64,000 bases of DNA from contig CM065297.1 in assembly GCA_032871835.1 (NCBI GenBank), forward strand, positions 13,348,098-13,412,097, written 5' to 3'. This stretch comes from Dipteronia dyeriana. Its lineage: Eukaryota; Streptophyta; Magnoliopsida; Sapindales; Sapindaceae. A program made the position numbers and the translations under genes. The notes under the pieces are model-generated. The model saw only the letters and a list, made by a program, of their open reading frames with translations, had not been told where the DNA came from and did not search any database. Positions 45,001 through 55,728 of this stretch are shown here, piece after piece (the first letter of the stretch is position 1; each line of letters opens with the position of its first letter).

Positions 45001-45900
45001 CTAAGGAGATGTGCGACTGGAATAGTTTTTGGTCGGATTGTAGTTGTTGTTGATGCTAGTTTGGACAAAGCATCTGCCTTTTCATTCTCTTCCCTGGGAA
45101 TCTGGAAAATCTTATATTCCTTGAATTTTTGAAGGAGTTGTTTTGCTATGTCTCGATAAGCTATCATACCTTCATCTCTAGCTTGGTATTCGTCCAGAAC
45201 GATTTCCTGTGAGTCACTAAATATCTCGACCTTATCTGCTCCGAGGGCTATGCATACTCTGAGTCCAGCTAGTAACGCCTCGTACTCGGCTTGGTTATTT
45301 GTTTCTTTGAAGTCGAATCTCATGGTACACTCCACATCATCTCCTTCCGGGGTGCATACTGCGATCCCTGCCACCGCTGCCGTGAGTGTTCGAGGAACCA
45401 TCAACATATAACCTCCACGAGAATCTCTTACCTAGCATTCCTTTCGCTTCCAGGTTTGGTCTGTGAATTCTGCTATGAAATCTGCCACTGCTTGGCCTTT
45501 GAGAGACGTTATGGGGACGTGCTAAATATCAAACTCACTCAGCTCGATTGCCCATTTAGTTAATCTCCCCAAAATTTCTAGATTTTGTAAGATTTGCTTT
45601 AGTGGGCAATCGGTGAGGACTTGGATCGTATGAGCCTGAAAGTATGGTCTTAGCTTCCTTGCTGCCGAAACCAAAGCTAGAGCCATTTTTTATGTCTGTG
45701 AATACCTGGTTTCAACCAGAAGAAGAGCCTTGCTAGTGTAGTATACTGGCCTCTGTACCCCATCTTCTGTTCTGACTAGAACCGAGCTTGCTACTAATTC
45801 TGTAATTGACAAGTATAAGTGAAGAGTTCCTCCCATTTTGGGTTTTAAAAGGATGGGAGCTTGCCCCAAGTACTCTTTGATTTTCAGGAATGCCTGTTTG
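45001..45900 (-). pseudogene. Gypsy A dual RNase H
   Basis: The first RNase H lies at about 45900-45500 in broken frames (ATRKLRPYFQAHTIQV-like sequence on the minus strand). The second, Tat-specific domain is in the open stretch 45407-44709: FDFKETNNQAEYEALLAGLRV (catalytic Glu) and VEIFSDSQEIV (catalytic Asp), then QIPREENEKADALSKLAS with a further acidic residue. The N-terminal Asp-Gly-Ser block lies just upstream of 45407 in another frame. The extra RNase H places A in the Tat lineage. Confidence 0.85.
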
Positions 45901-46835
45901 CATTCTTCATTCCATTCGACTCATTTCCCCTCTTTGATTACTTTAAAAAAGGGTGCACATCTGTGGCCTTTGAAATAAATCTGCCTAAGGAAGCTAAGCA
46001 TCCAGTCAAACGTTGCACTTCTTTTAGTGTCCTCGATGAAGTCATTTTTTGAAAGGCTTGGATCTTCTCAGGGTTTACTTCAATTCCCCTCTGGTGAACT
46101 TGGAAACCCAGGAATCTTCCTGAAGGAACTCCAAATAGGCATTTGTTTGGATTCAACTTCTTCTGATATCTTCTCAAGACATCGAATGTTTCCTGTAGGT
46201 CTGAAGCATGTTTGTCTGCCGAGATGCTTTTAGTTAACATGTCGTCTATGTAAACTTCCATGTTTCTACCTATTTGGCGAGCAAAGATCCTATTGACCAA
46301 TCTCTGGTATGTTGCTCCAGCATTTTTCAGCCCAAAGACATTACTGTGTAACAGTATGAGCCTTGATCAATTGTGAATGCTGTTTTTTCCTCATCAGCTT
46401 TATTCATCTTGATTTGATTGTATCCCAAGTAGGCATCCATGAAGCTACGTAACTCATGGCCTGATATTGCATCGACCAGTTGGTCTATCCTTGGAAGTGG
46501 AAAACTATCTTTTGGGTAAGCTTTGTTCAGGTACGTGAAGTCCACACATATTCTCTACTGCCAGTTTTTCTTCTGGACCAGGACCACATTCGCTACCCAA
46601 TAAGGGTAGTTGACTTCTCTGATTGACCATACTGCGAGTAACTTTTCCACTTCCTGCTTAATTGCCCGACTTCTTTCAAGGTTGAATGACATTCTCTTTG
46701 TATTACTGGTTTTACATTCGGATCTACTGCAAGTGGTGCGATATAACTCGGATGTCTATTCCTACCATACCTTCACGGCTGCAAGCGAACACATCCTTGT
46801 ATTCTCTAAGTAGATTAACGAGGTCTTGCTTAACC
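45901..46835 (-). pseudogene. Gypsy A reverse transcriptase
   Basis: Positions 46545-46327 carry MDFTYLNKAYPKDSFPLPRI and the first palm block FMDAYLGYNQIKMNKADEEK. After a frameshift, 46300-45938 carries VNRIFARQIGRNMEVYIDDML with the catalytic YIDD motif intact. LNPNKCLFGVPSGRFLGFQV and GIEVNPEKIQAF follow. The region before 46545 (VYPLSQKKN-like, leading from protease) is degenerate. A is separate from the B/C family: its motifs align, but the sequence is clearly different. Confidence 0.9.
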
Positions 46836-46840
46836 TTTTC

Positions 46841-47420
46841 TTATAAATTAGCCCCAATTTTGATCTTCATATCAGGTTCATCTTCTTTTAAGACTATTTC
46901 TTCTATTGGTTCACTTTTAAGCTTCTTTGGCTTTTCCCTTGGATCAAACTCGAATAACAGTGATTCTTGCTCAGTCTGATCTGATTGTGTGATGGTGCAC
47001 ACGTGCTCGCTATTGTCTCTGTCCTTGTAAACTGAGAGATTAGATATTCTGGCTATCTCTTGGGACCCCTTAACTACTCCTACCCACTGCTCAGTTGGAA
47101 ATTTGATAATTAGAGCGTAGGTAGCTATTACTGCCTTAGTTTTATTCAAGAATGGTTGACCTAACAACGCATTATAAGGCCAAATGTCCAGGTTTACTAT
47201 TACAAAGTCTAGTAGCACTGTTTTTTGACAAGGCGCTAATCCGATTTTCTTGGGCAGCTTCACTGTCCCAAGAGACCTGACCTTAACTCCCCCGAATCCA
47301 CTGAGCGGGGTATGGAAAGGTTGCAAATCCTTTCGATCCAACCTAAGTTGATTGTAGACAGCCACATTGAGAATGTCGGTCGAACTGCCATTGTCTATTA
47401 AAATCCTTCTGACTTCCCTG
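46841..47420 (-). pseudogene. Gypsy A aspartic protease (DNGSS type)
   Basis: The active site on the minus strand at about 47400-47370 reads DNGSSTDIL. Asn in place of Thr is common in Tat/Athila-type plant gypsy elements (from memory). The open stretch 47365-46841 continues the domain with SGFGGVKVRSLGTVKLP and the second motif YNALLGQPFLNKTKAVI. It is open over 174 codons. A stop or frameshift at about 47367 separates the active site from the rest. Confidence 0.88.
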
Positions 47421-49417
47421 TGGCCAATCCGGCCACTTATGACGAGAGCGTCATTTGGTCAGACATTAACCTCATGCGAGTCGGCCTTTGTGAATATTAT
47501 TGGGTCTCATCCTTTCTTTATTCTTTTCGGGTCTGGTTCGACAGAGTTGACATCAAAATTCTGTCTTGCCTCTACTGCTTCTCGGATTTCCTGAGTCTGC
47601 TCCCGGTTACTTCTCCCAGTTGATGGTCCTCTGAAGATAGTTTGTATTACTTCATTTGCCTCGAGACTGGCCCTTTTGTTCCGACCTATACTATGATCGG
47701 CCTTAGTCTCTTTCTTCATTTCTGACTTCTCATCTTTCTTCAAGATTATATCTTGGAGGTGTCCTTCTCGAATGAATGTCTTTATGTTGTCTCTAAGCTG
47801 GAACATTTGGAGGTCTCATGGCCGGTTTCCTTACTGAATCTGCAGTATTTTATTGTGTCTCGTCGTGCAGAGCAAATTGATATTGTCGGCGTGGCTCCTT
47901 TACCAAATTCTTTTCTTTTAATATTGCTAGGATATCTTCCTATTTTTTTCGGAAAGGGGTGTAGTTTGTGTATTTTCCTCTGAACTTCTCCGTGGTTTGG
48001 TCAACGTTACACCAACTTCCTTCATCCTTGCTTCTTTCTTTACTATTTCCTTTATGTTTTCCTTTGTGGTTTTGTACCTTTGACTTGGCATCTTTTTTTT
48101 CAGGCCTGACTCCATGCATGTAGCAACCTCCTATTGCTAACTTCTCTTCCTCGGCTAATGCATACCCTCCTGCCATATCCATCATGTCTGCATAACTGGT
48201 CAAACGAGCCCTTCTCAGGTCAAAATACAGCCGCCCATTCTGTTGGTTGTTAATGAAAGCAGCAATTATGGCTTCGTCATTTGCACTGTCGATTTCTGCG
48301 ACCGTCTAGCCGAATCTCCCTAGATTTTTTTTCAACGACTCATCATTTCCCTGCTTTAGCTGAGAAAGGTAAGCGACTGACTTTTTTCTGTGTACATTGC
48401 CTAGGAACTGTCTCCAAAAACTCCTGTTCAATTCACTAAAACTACTAATACTTGTCGGGGGCAATATTCTGAACCATCTTGAGCCTGTATCTCCCACAGT
48501 TTTGGAAAGTTGAGACACAGTAAAGGGTTGCTATAGGCATATTGAGCCATAACGCTTTTATACCGTCTAACGTGTTCTTTAGGATCTGTATCCTTCTTGA
48601 ATTGTTCCATATATGACATCCTGAACCTTTCTGGGAATTGGGTTCGTAAGATGTCCCTAGTAAAAGGACTGTCAGAATCATCATCAGACAGCTCGTTATA
48701 TCCATATCGCCTAACCAACGCGTCCATTTGACGCCTGTTGTTTTCGACTTCTCGGGTCAAGCTCCGAATCATAATATCTCTATCCCCCACCGGTTATTCA
48801 TGATGGTTAAACTGTTAGGAGATCGTCATGCATGTTCACAGCCCCTCATCACTCCGTTCCCGAGTCTTATGGGCCAATCCCTGTAGGCGTATGGTTCCAC
48901 GGCGACGTTTACGATGGTGCCTATCACTATCCTCTGATGATGATGATCGATCCCTGCACTGGTAATATTTGTTGTGCCTATCATGGGCCATCTGTTCGTG
49001 ACTCTGCCTTTGGTGTGGTCGTTCTTCCTCGGATGTTCCACGTCCCTTGTCCTGGTTGCGTGTTTTATCCCCAGATTGATTGATTTGACCTGAGTTTTTA
49101 CCTGCTTAGGGTACATCTGGTTCCAGCCCAACTATAACCGAACGAAGCCTTGTAGGTGGGAGATTTGGAGGGTGCGCCTCTTCCGCAGCTAACAAATCTA
49201 TCCCTTCTTTTGCCACGTCTGTCAGTAGCTGTTGTAGTGTCTCGTGAAAACGACGTGCTATGTCCTCACTAGTTGGAGGGATTTGTTGGATGCCATCCAG
49301 AGATGCTGGTTGGTTCTCGGTGGTTGTGGCGAGATCTCGTGAACTCCCGCCTATATGAGCATTATCTGAAGATTCTCGGACATCCCCAGAATCGTTTCTG
49401 CTTCCGCTACCAGCCAT
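47421..49417 (-). pseudogene. Gypsy A gag
   Basis: The likely start is ATG at 49417 (MAGSGSRNDSGDV), about 30 bases after the PBS. Another in-frame ATG is at 49441. The N-terminal part is open to 49106. After a frameshifted stretch, 48790-48428 carries the coiled REVENNRRQMDALVRRYGY and the gag core FPERFRMSYMEQFKKDTDPKEHV. Positions 48518-48306 carry WFRILPPTSISSFSELNRSF. Positions 48203-47940 continue with the DMMDMAGGYALAEEEK block and a Lys-rich tail. A zinc-knuckle trace KYCRFSKETGHETSKC is readable near 47850-47800 in another frame. At least four frameshifts are needed. Confidence 0.85.
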
Positions 49418-49445
49418 TGTTAAATTAGATCGGAGGTTCAACCCC

Positions 49446-49461
49446 TCCTTCTAGCGCTAAT
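49446..49461 (-). other. Primer binding site of gypsy A (tRNA-Asn type)
   Basis: On the minus strand the LTR end is followed by TTAGCGCTAGAAGGAG. The 3' end of plant tRNA-Asn (recalled as ...CTCCTTCTAGCGCCA) predicts TGGCGCTAGAAGGAG, so only the GG near the start differs. Use of tRNA-Asn fits the Tat lineage. Confidence 0.75.
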
Positions 49462-50270
49462 TGTTGATGTCGATTTCTCGATGGATGAGAAAGTCAACAA
49501 GACTGGATTTTTGTTATGACCTGTCAAAGAGAAGAGAAAGAGAATGCAGTTCTAAGTTAATAAGACACGAATTTACGTGGTAAAACTCCGGTGATCAAAG
49601 AAATGTCCACGGGTGGTGGAATCAACAACCGCACCAAAATCCACTATTGAAATAAAGAATTACACCACTCGATCTTTTTTTTTCTCTCTGCTATGGATTT
49701 CTGTATATCTCTGTCTCTTTTAACAATAAGATTATGGGTCTATTTATATTTGCATAGAACCCTAATCCTTGTTGTACAAGTATTCATTTACAATTTATGG
49801 GTTGTTAGAGTCGTCTTTAACTTCTTTCCTTTTTTGGAGATCGACTGGGACTCTGATGATATAGTCCATTTAGGATTTATTTTCTTATAAATACGTAGTC
49901 TTCTCGAAGTAAAGTTGTTGCTTGATTTGGAACCCGTTTCCTGTTTGGTATTTAGTTCTTCAAGAATTTTTTTGGATATGGATGTCTTGCGTATTGGAGC
50001 ATTAATCTTGGCTTTTCCACGTGAAAATTAAGTGCTGAATTTCTTTGTTCGGGTTTCTCATATCTGTCCCGAGTAGAACATGAAGTTATTGGGTCCCGAG
50101 CAGGTTATGACTTGCTGAATACTTATGTTCACAATAACTCGGGTTTCCATTCCTTAGTGATGTCTTGAAGGGTGTTTTTTGGATACCTATTCTGATGCCT
50201 ACGTGACAATATTAATGGATAGTCCACCGTGTCAGTGACGTGCACTTTTGATAAAAATATACATATAACA
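49462..50270 (-). repeat. 5' LTR of gypsy A
   Basis: It is 809 bp, from TGTTGATGTCGATTTC to ATATAACA on the top strand. It is complete and matches the two surviving pieces of the other LTR (9782-10150 and 25599-25723). It contains CCCGAGT/CTCGGG motifs at 50045-50150, shared with the solo LTR at 1858. GAAGC follows as the right target duplication. Confidence 0.92.
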
Positions 50271-50497
50271 GAAGCCAACAGATATGTTCGGGCCTTCTCA
50301 TCAGATGAGACCCATCGCTTGTATGCCTCACGAACAGTTCGTGTGGTATTGGCAGCAGGCGCTGGAGGACATTCCTCCGTAAGCAAAAACTTGAGGTCTT
50401 TGGTGACCAATATTGCATTAATGTTAAGTTTCCACTTAGTATAGCTATCAACAGTTAATTTACCGTTTAAGAGAATTTGAAGTAATGCAGAAGACAT
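50271..50497 (-). pseudogene. Copia E gag, N-terminal part
   Basis: The likely start is ATG at 50497 (MSSALLQILLNGKLTVD), about 1.75 kb after the PBS. An in-frame ATG at 50524 adds nine residues and is less typical. The sequence encodes about 75 residues of a copia gag head (YTKWKLNINAILVTKDL, EAYKRWVSSDEKARTY) and is cut at 50271 by gypsy A. Beyond that the ORF reads into the LTR. The same codon frame resumes at 9781 on the far side of the insertion, with only the duplicated five bases shared. Confidence 0.92.
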
Positions 50498-50524
50498 TAT
50501 TGTTGAAATAAATAAAACATTCAT

Positions 50525-52241
50525 TCAGTCATTTATTTAAAACAAGTGCGAGTGTTTTGGCATAAATTTAAACATGATGCATGAACATGTTTAATGAACT
50601 AGAACTACTTTAAAACTAGTTACTATACCACGACAATCCAACATACCACAAAAAAGTACCGTCTTAGGGTCGGTCAAGTCTTTACATGTTGGACCGAGAC
50701 ATTCTCAATCAACTGATATTCTAGAATAACTCTTATTCCATATCATTCAACCATCGTTTATTCAATTAGGTTTTTAATTAACAAACTTAATCAAACCTTC
50801 GTGAGTGTAATCCACCATTTCAAATCTCACGAGTTTAACTCGAGAATTACCACCTTAGGGTCGGTCAATCCTGAAATACCCTCAGAAATCTTATCTATTA
50901 GGAAGTCAACCTTGGTATTGACCTTTGTGGAAAACCTCCTTAGAGAGAACGAAAACAAAACCGTCACGAGGCACCATTCGGATCTCACAGTGTTGAACTA
51001 ATGATAGAGACCGCGAGATATAAATGTCATATATCCCTTTCCCACTCACTATTTTAAAATTAAGGTTTTCTATTAACCATTAATGCACCTAGACTCTACA
51101 GGATTAAACGACTAACTTTAATCAAGTTATCTAGCACATTAACTAATTAGAAACAAATTCTAATTAACAAATAAATTATTAATGATTTTTAACAATTAAA
51201 AATCTAATCTAAACCTTTGTAAACAATTTACTAAGGTCAGATTATTATGTTAATGTTTACCAAGTTTTAACTATTAAAATCCTAACACTTTATTCGGATA
51301 ATTTATTATTAGGTTATTAATCAAATAAATCCTAATAAATGACCTTATTAATCTAATTTTTTAAACACTTTAATAACTAGATTAATATTAATGAGAATTG
51401 CCAAGTTTTCTATCCATTAAAAAACTAATATCATTATTCATAGCCATTTATATATTTACCCATTTTAATCACATTAAAAAAAAATACATAAAGTATCAGG
51501 CTATGATGCATGTATGACATATCAAATATATTTGTGTAGACACATCTAATCTAAATGACATACGTATGCATGACAATGCTTTTACCATCATATAATATAA
51601 AGCATAAATGAATTGACCGAGTGTTGTGGATTATTTGACCTAAAAAATTGAAATCTAAAATTTCAAAAAATTCCCCAAGGCATTCCTCGGTCTTCTTGTA
51701 ACTTCAGAAATCTTCCAGGCTCTCCAGATCACTTTGATTCATCTCATGAATCCGAAACGGGAATTCTGTACGGAACGCACTAGACAACACTTGCCAACGG
51801 AACCATGCAAGATGTGAATAGTACCATATGAACAGTACCGTGAACAGTGTTCGGTGAAGAGTACCCCCATGAATAGTATCCATAAACAGTATACCCCCTA
51901 GTGAACAGTACCTCGGGGAACAATACCAGTGGTGAACAGTGTCTATGAACAGTGTCCTTGAACAGTACCCCCCCTGTGAACAGTACCGTCGTCGTGCGCG
52001 TTTCCAGTTCTCCGTTTATAGGTTACATTTTTTTTATTTACAATACAATAACAGTAAAAAAAAATAAAATAAAAATTATACAACCAAAAAGCCTAAATCC
52101 ACAGTACCATAAAAAATTACGATCAACCATGTTTAAATTAAACAATTTAATTATAAACATTCATACAATCATTAAGATGGTGCCTACACATTCATACATA
52201 CAGGAGCATCGAAAACAACTTCCTGTTCCAAAAAATAAATT
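50525..52241 (-). other. 5' leader of copia E
   Basis: This is an untranslated leader of about 1.7 kb between PBS and gag. It is AT-rich, especially 51050-51640, and has an array of TGAACAGTACC-type repeats at 51812-51988. No gene is supported. The short plus-strand ORFs are accidental. Confidence 0.75.
51812..51988. repeat. Short interspersed repeats (TGAACAGTACC type) in the copia E leader
   Basis: About twelve variants of GTGAACAGTACC occur in 177 bp (for example near 51827, 51898, 51958 and 51976), spaced irregularly by 0-8 bases. On the element strand they read GGTACTGTTCAC. Confidence 0.85.
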
Positions 52242-52255
52242 GGCTCTAATACCAA
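52242..52255 (-). other. Primer binding site of copia E
   Basis: On the minus strand TTGGTATTAGAGCC follows the LTR end. It differs from the initiator Met consensus TGGTATCAGAGC by one base. Confidence 0.88.
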
Positions 52256-52256
52256 T

Positions 52257-54158
52257 TGTTGGAACCCCGTTCACTGATCACGCAACGGAATTAGGTTTAA
52301 ATTTTTTTATATAGATCATAATCTGTATCTTGGACCAGTGAACTTGGGATTGTAATTATTTTTGGAACTCATACATACAATATGTATACACGGGAAATTG
52401 TAATCAATATAATTATAAGAAGAAAATCTTACCAACGTTTGGAGGCTCCTTCACTTTACAGTAAGCTTCTGTCTAAACCAATCTTACCAACGTTTAGAGA
52501 CTCTTTCACTTTAGGATGTGCACCTGTCTGAACCACTCGATCTTCCTCGCTATCTCTAGGGACTGGTAATTGCGTATGGACGTGTCACGGTCTCAAGAAC
52601 TTGAATGGAGGATGTAGATAAAATACTTGAAAAAACACTTTGTTCTCAATTTGGTGTATGTATTGATCTCGTGCACACACAAATTGCATCTCAAGCAAAA
52701 CTTATGTTTTTTTTTTATCAAAACTCTTTAGACTTTCTTTTTTAATACAAACGTACATTACACCATTTGCATCACATGCAAATTGAATCACTTATGATTT
52801 GTGTGACTCTTTTTTTTTTTTAGTTATCAAATATTCTCATATATTTATTATAACTAAAACTTTTAAAAAGATATCTATAGTCTTATCGGTGCGTTTAAAA
52901 AAAACATATTTTGATTTTAATTTGAATTCAAATTATTTAAATTCAAAAAACAAATATTTAATTTAATAAAATAAAATAATTATATTATTTTATTTTATTC
53001 AAAAATAAATATCAACATACACCCTCCATTTAGTGATTAATAACATAATTAAATTATTAAATTATTAAATTTATATAATCACCATTATCCATTAATTAAA
53101 TAATCTCATTATTCAATTAATTCCCGAATAAATTCGTGTCACTTTTGTAACACAATTAATTGGACAATCCAATTAATTAACCGTGACCCTTATTACCTAA
53201 ATCAATCGAGCTAGCAAGAAGACCTAGCAATAATCCTTGGAGTCATTAATTAAACTCTTTAATTAATATTCTTTGATTATTAACTACGGTGTTATTCCAC
53301 TAAAAACCCAAAGTTGCACTCTCTCCATTGTAAACGTTTTTACACAGACCGATACAACTCGGTATCCATCGATATAGCTATTACACATGGTGTGATCCTC
53401 TACAGTAGTTCATAATTAGAGCTGGGTCATAATGTCCGTTATATCCCTCTAATTACATATATCCTTTAAGTACCGTTGATTCTCTAATGAATAATAAATC
53501 CTATTTCCTCACGGAATTAGGAGAGCACTCATATTGTCCAAGCCCCGAATCAACCCTTAAGGGAACTACCATCTACTTCTCAAAAGAAGGAGTGGATTCC
53601 ACTATTGTGTATAAACCTTCCCAGCCACAAGCCAAACTGCAATCCCAACATACGGAGTATATTGATCAGGAAATGCATCTGACCTCACCCATGGTATATC
53701 AAAGATACACAAGATTAAGATCACCCACATATAGCCATTATTAGTTGATATATATGAATCTCATCAGTAAATAGATCTTAGTGAGAGATTCATATAGATC
53801 ATGACCCAGTCCTATATGATCACATCATACAAGGTGCCTCCATTTCCATATCTCATATGAATGATTCAAGATAGAATCACCGTACATTACGGAATGAACC
53901 ACATCTATAGATTAACCACAAATAAAGTACCTAGCTTTATTTGCTATCTATGGACTCTTTAGATTGCACGTCTCTTACTGTATCCATTTGTATATGACAC
54001 TCATATGCACAGTTCAAGATTACATCCGGTAATCTTGGATGTTAAATATATGCACAAGTTATAAAATAAACAATACAACAAGAATGAATTGAACTTTTCC
54101 TTTCATTTATTTCATACATCCATTTACAAATTACATTTTAAGGGCATAAACCCCAACA
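52257..54158 (-). repeat. 5' LTR of copia E
   Basis: It is 1902 bp and matches 4160-6100. On the top strand it starts TGTTGGAACCCC and ends ACCCCAACA. The ORF at 53487-53744 inside it has a counterpart with stops in the other LTR and is not a gene. Confidence 0.93.
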
Positions 54159-55047
54159 CAATTTGCATTGGTAACTGATGTAGGACAACTAGCCTTGGAG
54201 TTTGAAGAAGCGTTGGATAGAAAATTGGCAAAGAAAGAAATAGGCACGGCTAAAAGAGCTGATTCGAAGAAACGGGCATAACTTTTAGCTCGGTTGTCTG
54301 ATTGCCTATTATAATATATTTTCGGAAAGGGATTTTGACGATCTACATTGTGGAAATTAGAGTTCCCTGATTGAGGTCATTTGTACCCTTAAAATAGCTG
54401 ATTAAGATAGGCTGTCGGGCATTTGAAGTTTTATTTTATTTTTTTAGTTTTTTCGTTTTAGCTTTTGTTTCTTTAGTGAATGTCTAATTTGGTCTTTTTG
54501 CTTTTAGTTAGGGTTTTCAGAGGCTATTTAAACCTCTTGTTCTTTGTTTTGAGGAATAGATTATAATTTTTAGTTGAATTTTGAGTTCTTTCTGGTGGAT
54601 TCCAGTTTTGCGTTCTTAGAGTTTACATTGGTAATCTCTTTTTATTTCCATTCTACGTCAATAACTGATTATTAGATTTATTGGTTTGATGTGGTGCTTG
54701 TATTGCTTGGACATTTTGAAGCTTATGGTACCTTGACAATGCTACTGGTTCTTGTTAATGATTTGAGTATCGATTATCTGAGGCTATTAATTTGCACATT
54801 TTAGAAATTATGGTTCCCGAGCAATACTAATTGTGCATGTTCATGATTTTACTTATGATCCCTGGGGACCTTAGACTTTACGTTGTAATGGAAACTAGTG
54901 ATATCACTCTGTGAGGATTTAATGGTGGAATTATGTTCATGCATTTATTAACAGTGCAGTGTTATTAGAAAACAATGTTAATTATATGTGTTGGTATAAT
55001 GATATTCGAATCTAATCCTGCAAGGTTGATGTGTTTCTTTGTAGGAG
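54159..55047. other. LTR-like and intron-like DNA right of copia E
   Basis: No ORF is supported. Positions 54240-54680 (an AACGGGCATAACTTTTAGCTCGG word, a TATTTAAA box near 54524, T-rich downstream) resemble plant gypsy LTR sequence in style, but no boundaries, PBS or second copy can be shown. The last part ends TTTCTTTGTAG at about 55043, a good splice acceptor just before the beta-xylosidase exon, so part may be a host-gene intron. Confidence 0.4.
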
Positions 55048-55632
55048 GAAATGCTACCAATGACTTGTTATCCAAGCGATTTTGTCAAAGTAACCATGAG
55101 TCATGACAGACATGAGAATAGCAAACTTCAGGCTATCCAAGGCGTGCATATCAGTTCTACAAAGGCCATAAAGTTTTTGAATTTGGTTATGGTCTCAGCT
55201 ACTCAAAGTATTCATACAAGTACAAGTATTTCACATCTAACAATCTTTATTTGAATGAATCATCAAGTGTGAAGATGGTTGAGAATGGGAAGACAATTAA
55301 CTACAAGTCAGTTTGAGTTAGGTACAAAATTTTATGAGAATAAGAAGTTTTCAATGACTATTGGAGTTGAAAATGATGGAGAGATGAACAGTAAGCACTC
55401 GGTGTTGCTATTCGTGAAGCACGAAAAGAATGAAAATAGGTGGCCGAAAATACAGTTTGTTGGATTTCAAAGTGTGATTCTTAAAGCAGAAGAGAAATAA
55501 GTGATTGAATTTGAGGTGAGCCATTGTGAAGTCTTTAGCAGGGCTACTGAAAATGGGATAATGGTGATGGAAGAATGAACACATTTGTTGGTAGTTGGAG
55601 ATGAAGAATATCCAATTAGTATTGTCGTTTAA
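55048..55632 (+). pseudogene. Beta-D-xylosidase pseudogene, last exon fragment
   Basis: The sequence resembles the C-terminal part of plant glycoside hydrolase family 3 beta-xylosidases, cell-wall enzymes that release xylose. MLPMTCYPSDFVKV corresponds to the conserved LPMTWYP block. Then, in another frame, come FYKGHKVFEFGYGLSYSKYSYK-like residues. After a further shift, the frame 55279-55500 carries SVKMVENGK-type and ENDGEMNSKHSVLLFVKHEKNE sequence (fibronectin-like domain), and the end is LLVVGDEEYPISIVV with a stop at about 55632. Two frameshifts and stops at 55498 and 55576 disrupt it. The N-terminal catalytic domain is absent. It may be a captured fragment or a truncated relic. Confidence 0.85.
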
Positions 55633-55719
55633 TTAAATAAATATGAAGAATTGATTCTTCACAACTGGAAGATAAATGTTTGTCCTAGTTTGATATTTTT
55701 GTTAATGTATTGATCAATT
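55633..55719 (+). other. Trailer of the beta-xylosidase pseudogene
   Basis: This is AT-rich DNA after the stop, probably old 3' UTR, and it is cut by the Mutator-like element. Confidence 0.4.
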
Positions 55720-55728
55720 TAAGATAAA

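Larger units (their letters stand above)
9782..50270 (-). mobile_element. Gypsy A (Tat-type), inserted in gag of copia E
   Basis: The outer ends are matching LTR ends (TGTTGACG at 9782, ATATAACA ending 50270) with a 5-bp duplication. Gag (from 49417), protease, RT, two RNase H domains and integrase run leftward on the minus strand (gypsy order). They are followed by a plus-strand antisense gene (39676-43260) and then, after later insertions, the broken 3' LTR. Dual RNase H and an antisense ORF are marks of the Tat lineage (established knowledge). A itself is only about 11.5 kb. The remaining 29 kb are insertions F/B and K/C/J. Confidence 0.88.
4160..54158 (-). mobile_element. Copia element E, split by a 40.5-kb nested insertion
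   Basis: The element has homologous LTRs at 4160-6100 and 52257-54158, a minus-strand PBS at 52242-52255, a gag start at 50497 and PR-INT-RT-RNase H on the minus strand from 9241 down to about 6110. That order (integrase before RT) is Ty1/copia. The gag gene stops at 50271 and resumes at 9781. Everything between is gypsy A and its own insertions, flanked by GAAGT (9777-9781) and GAAGC (50271-50275). Flanks of E itself (TATTT and CAATT) do not give a clear duplication. The protein style resembles the Tork/Angela group, but that is judged from memory. Confidence 0.9.

Noticed and set aside
53487..53744. 85-codon ORF in the copia E 5' LTR
   Set aside because: The paired LTR (near 5400-5660) has the same sequence with the frame interrupted. 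It is LTR DNA and no gene.
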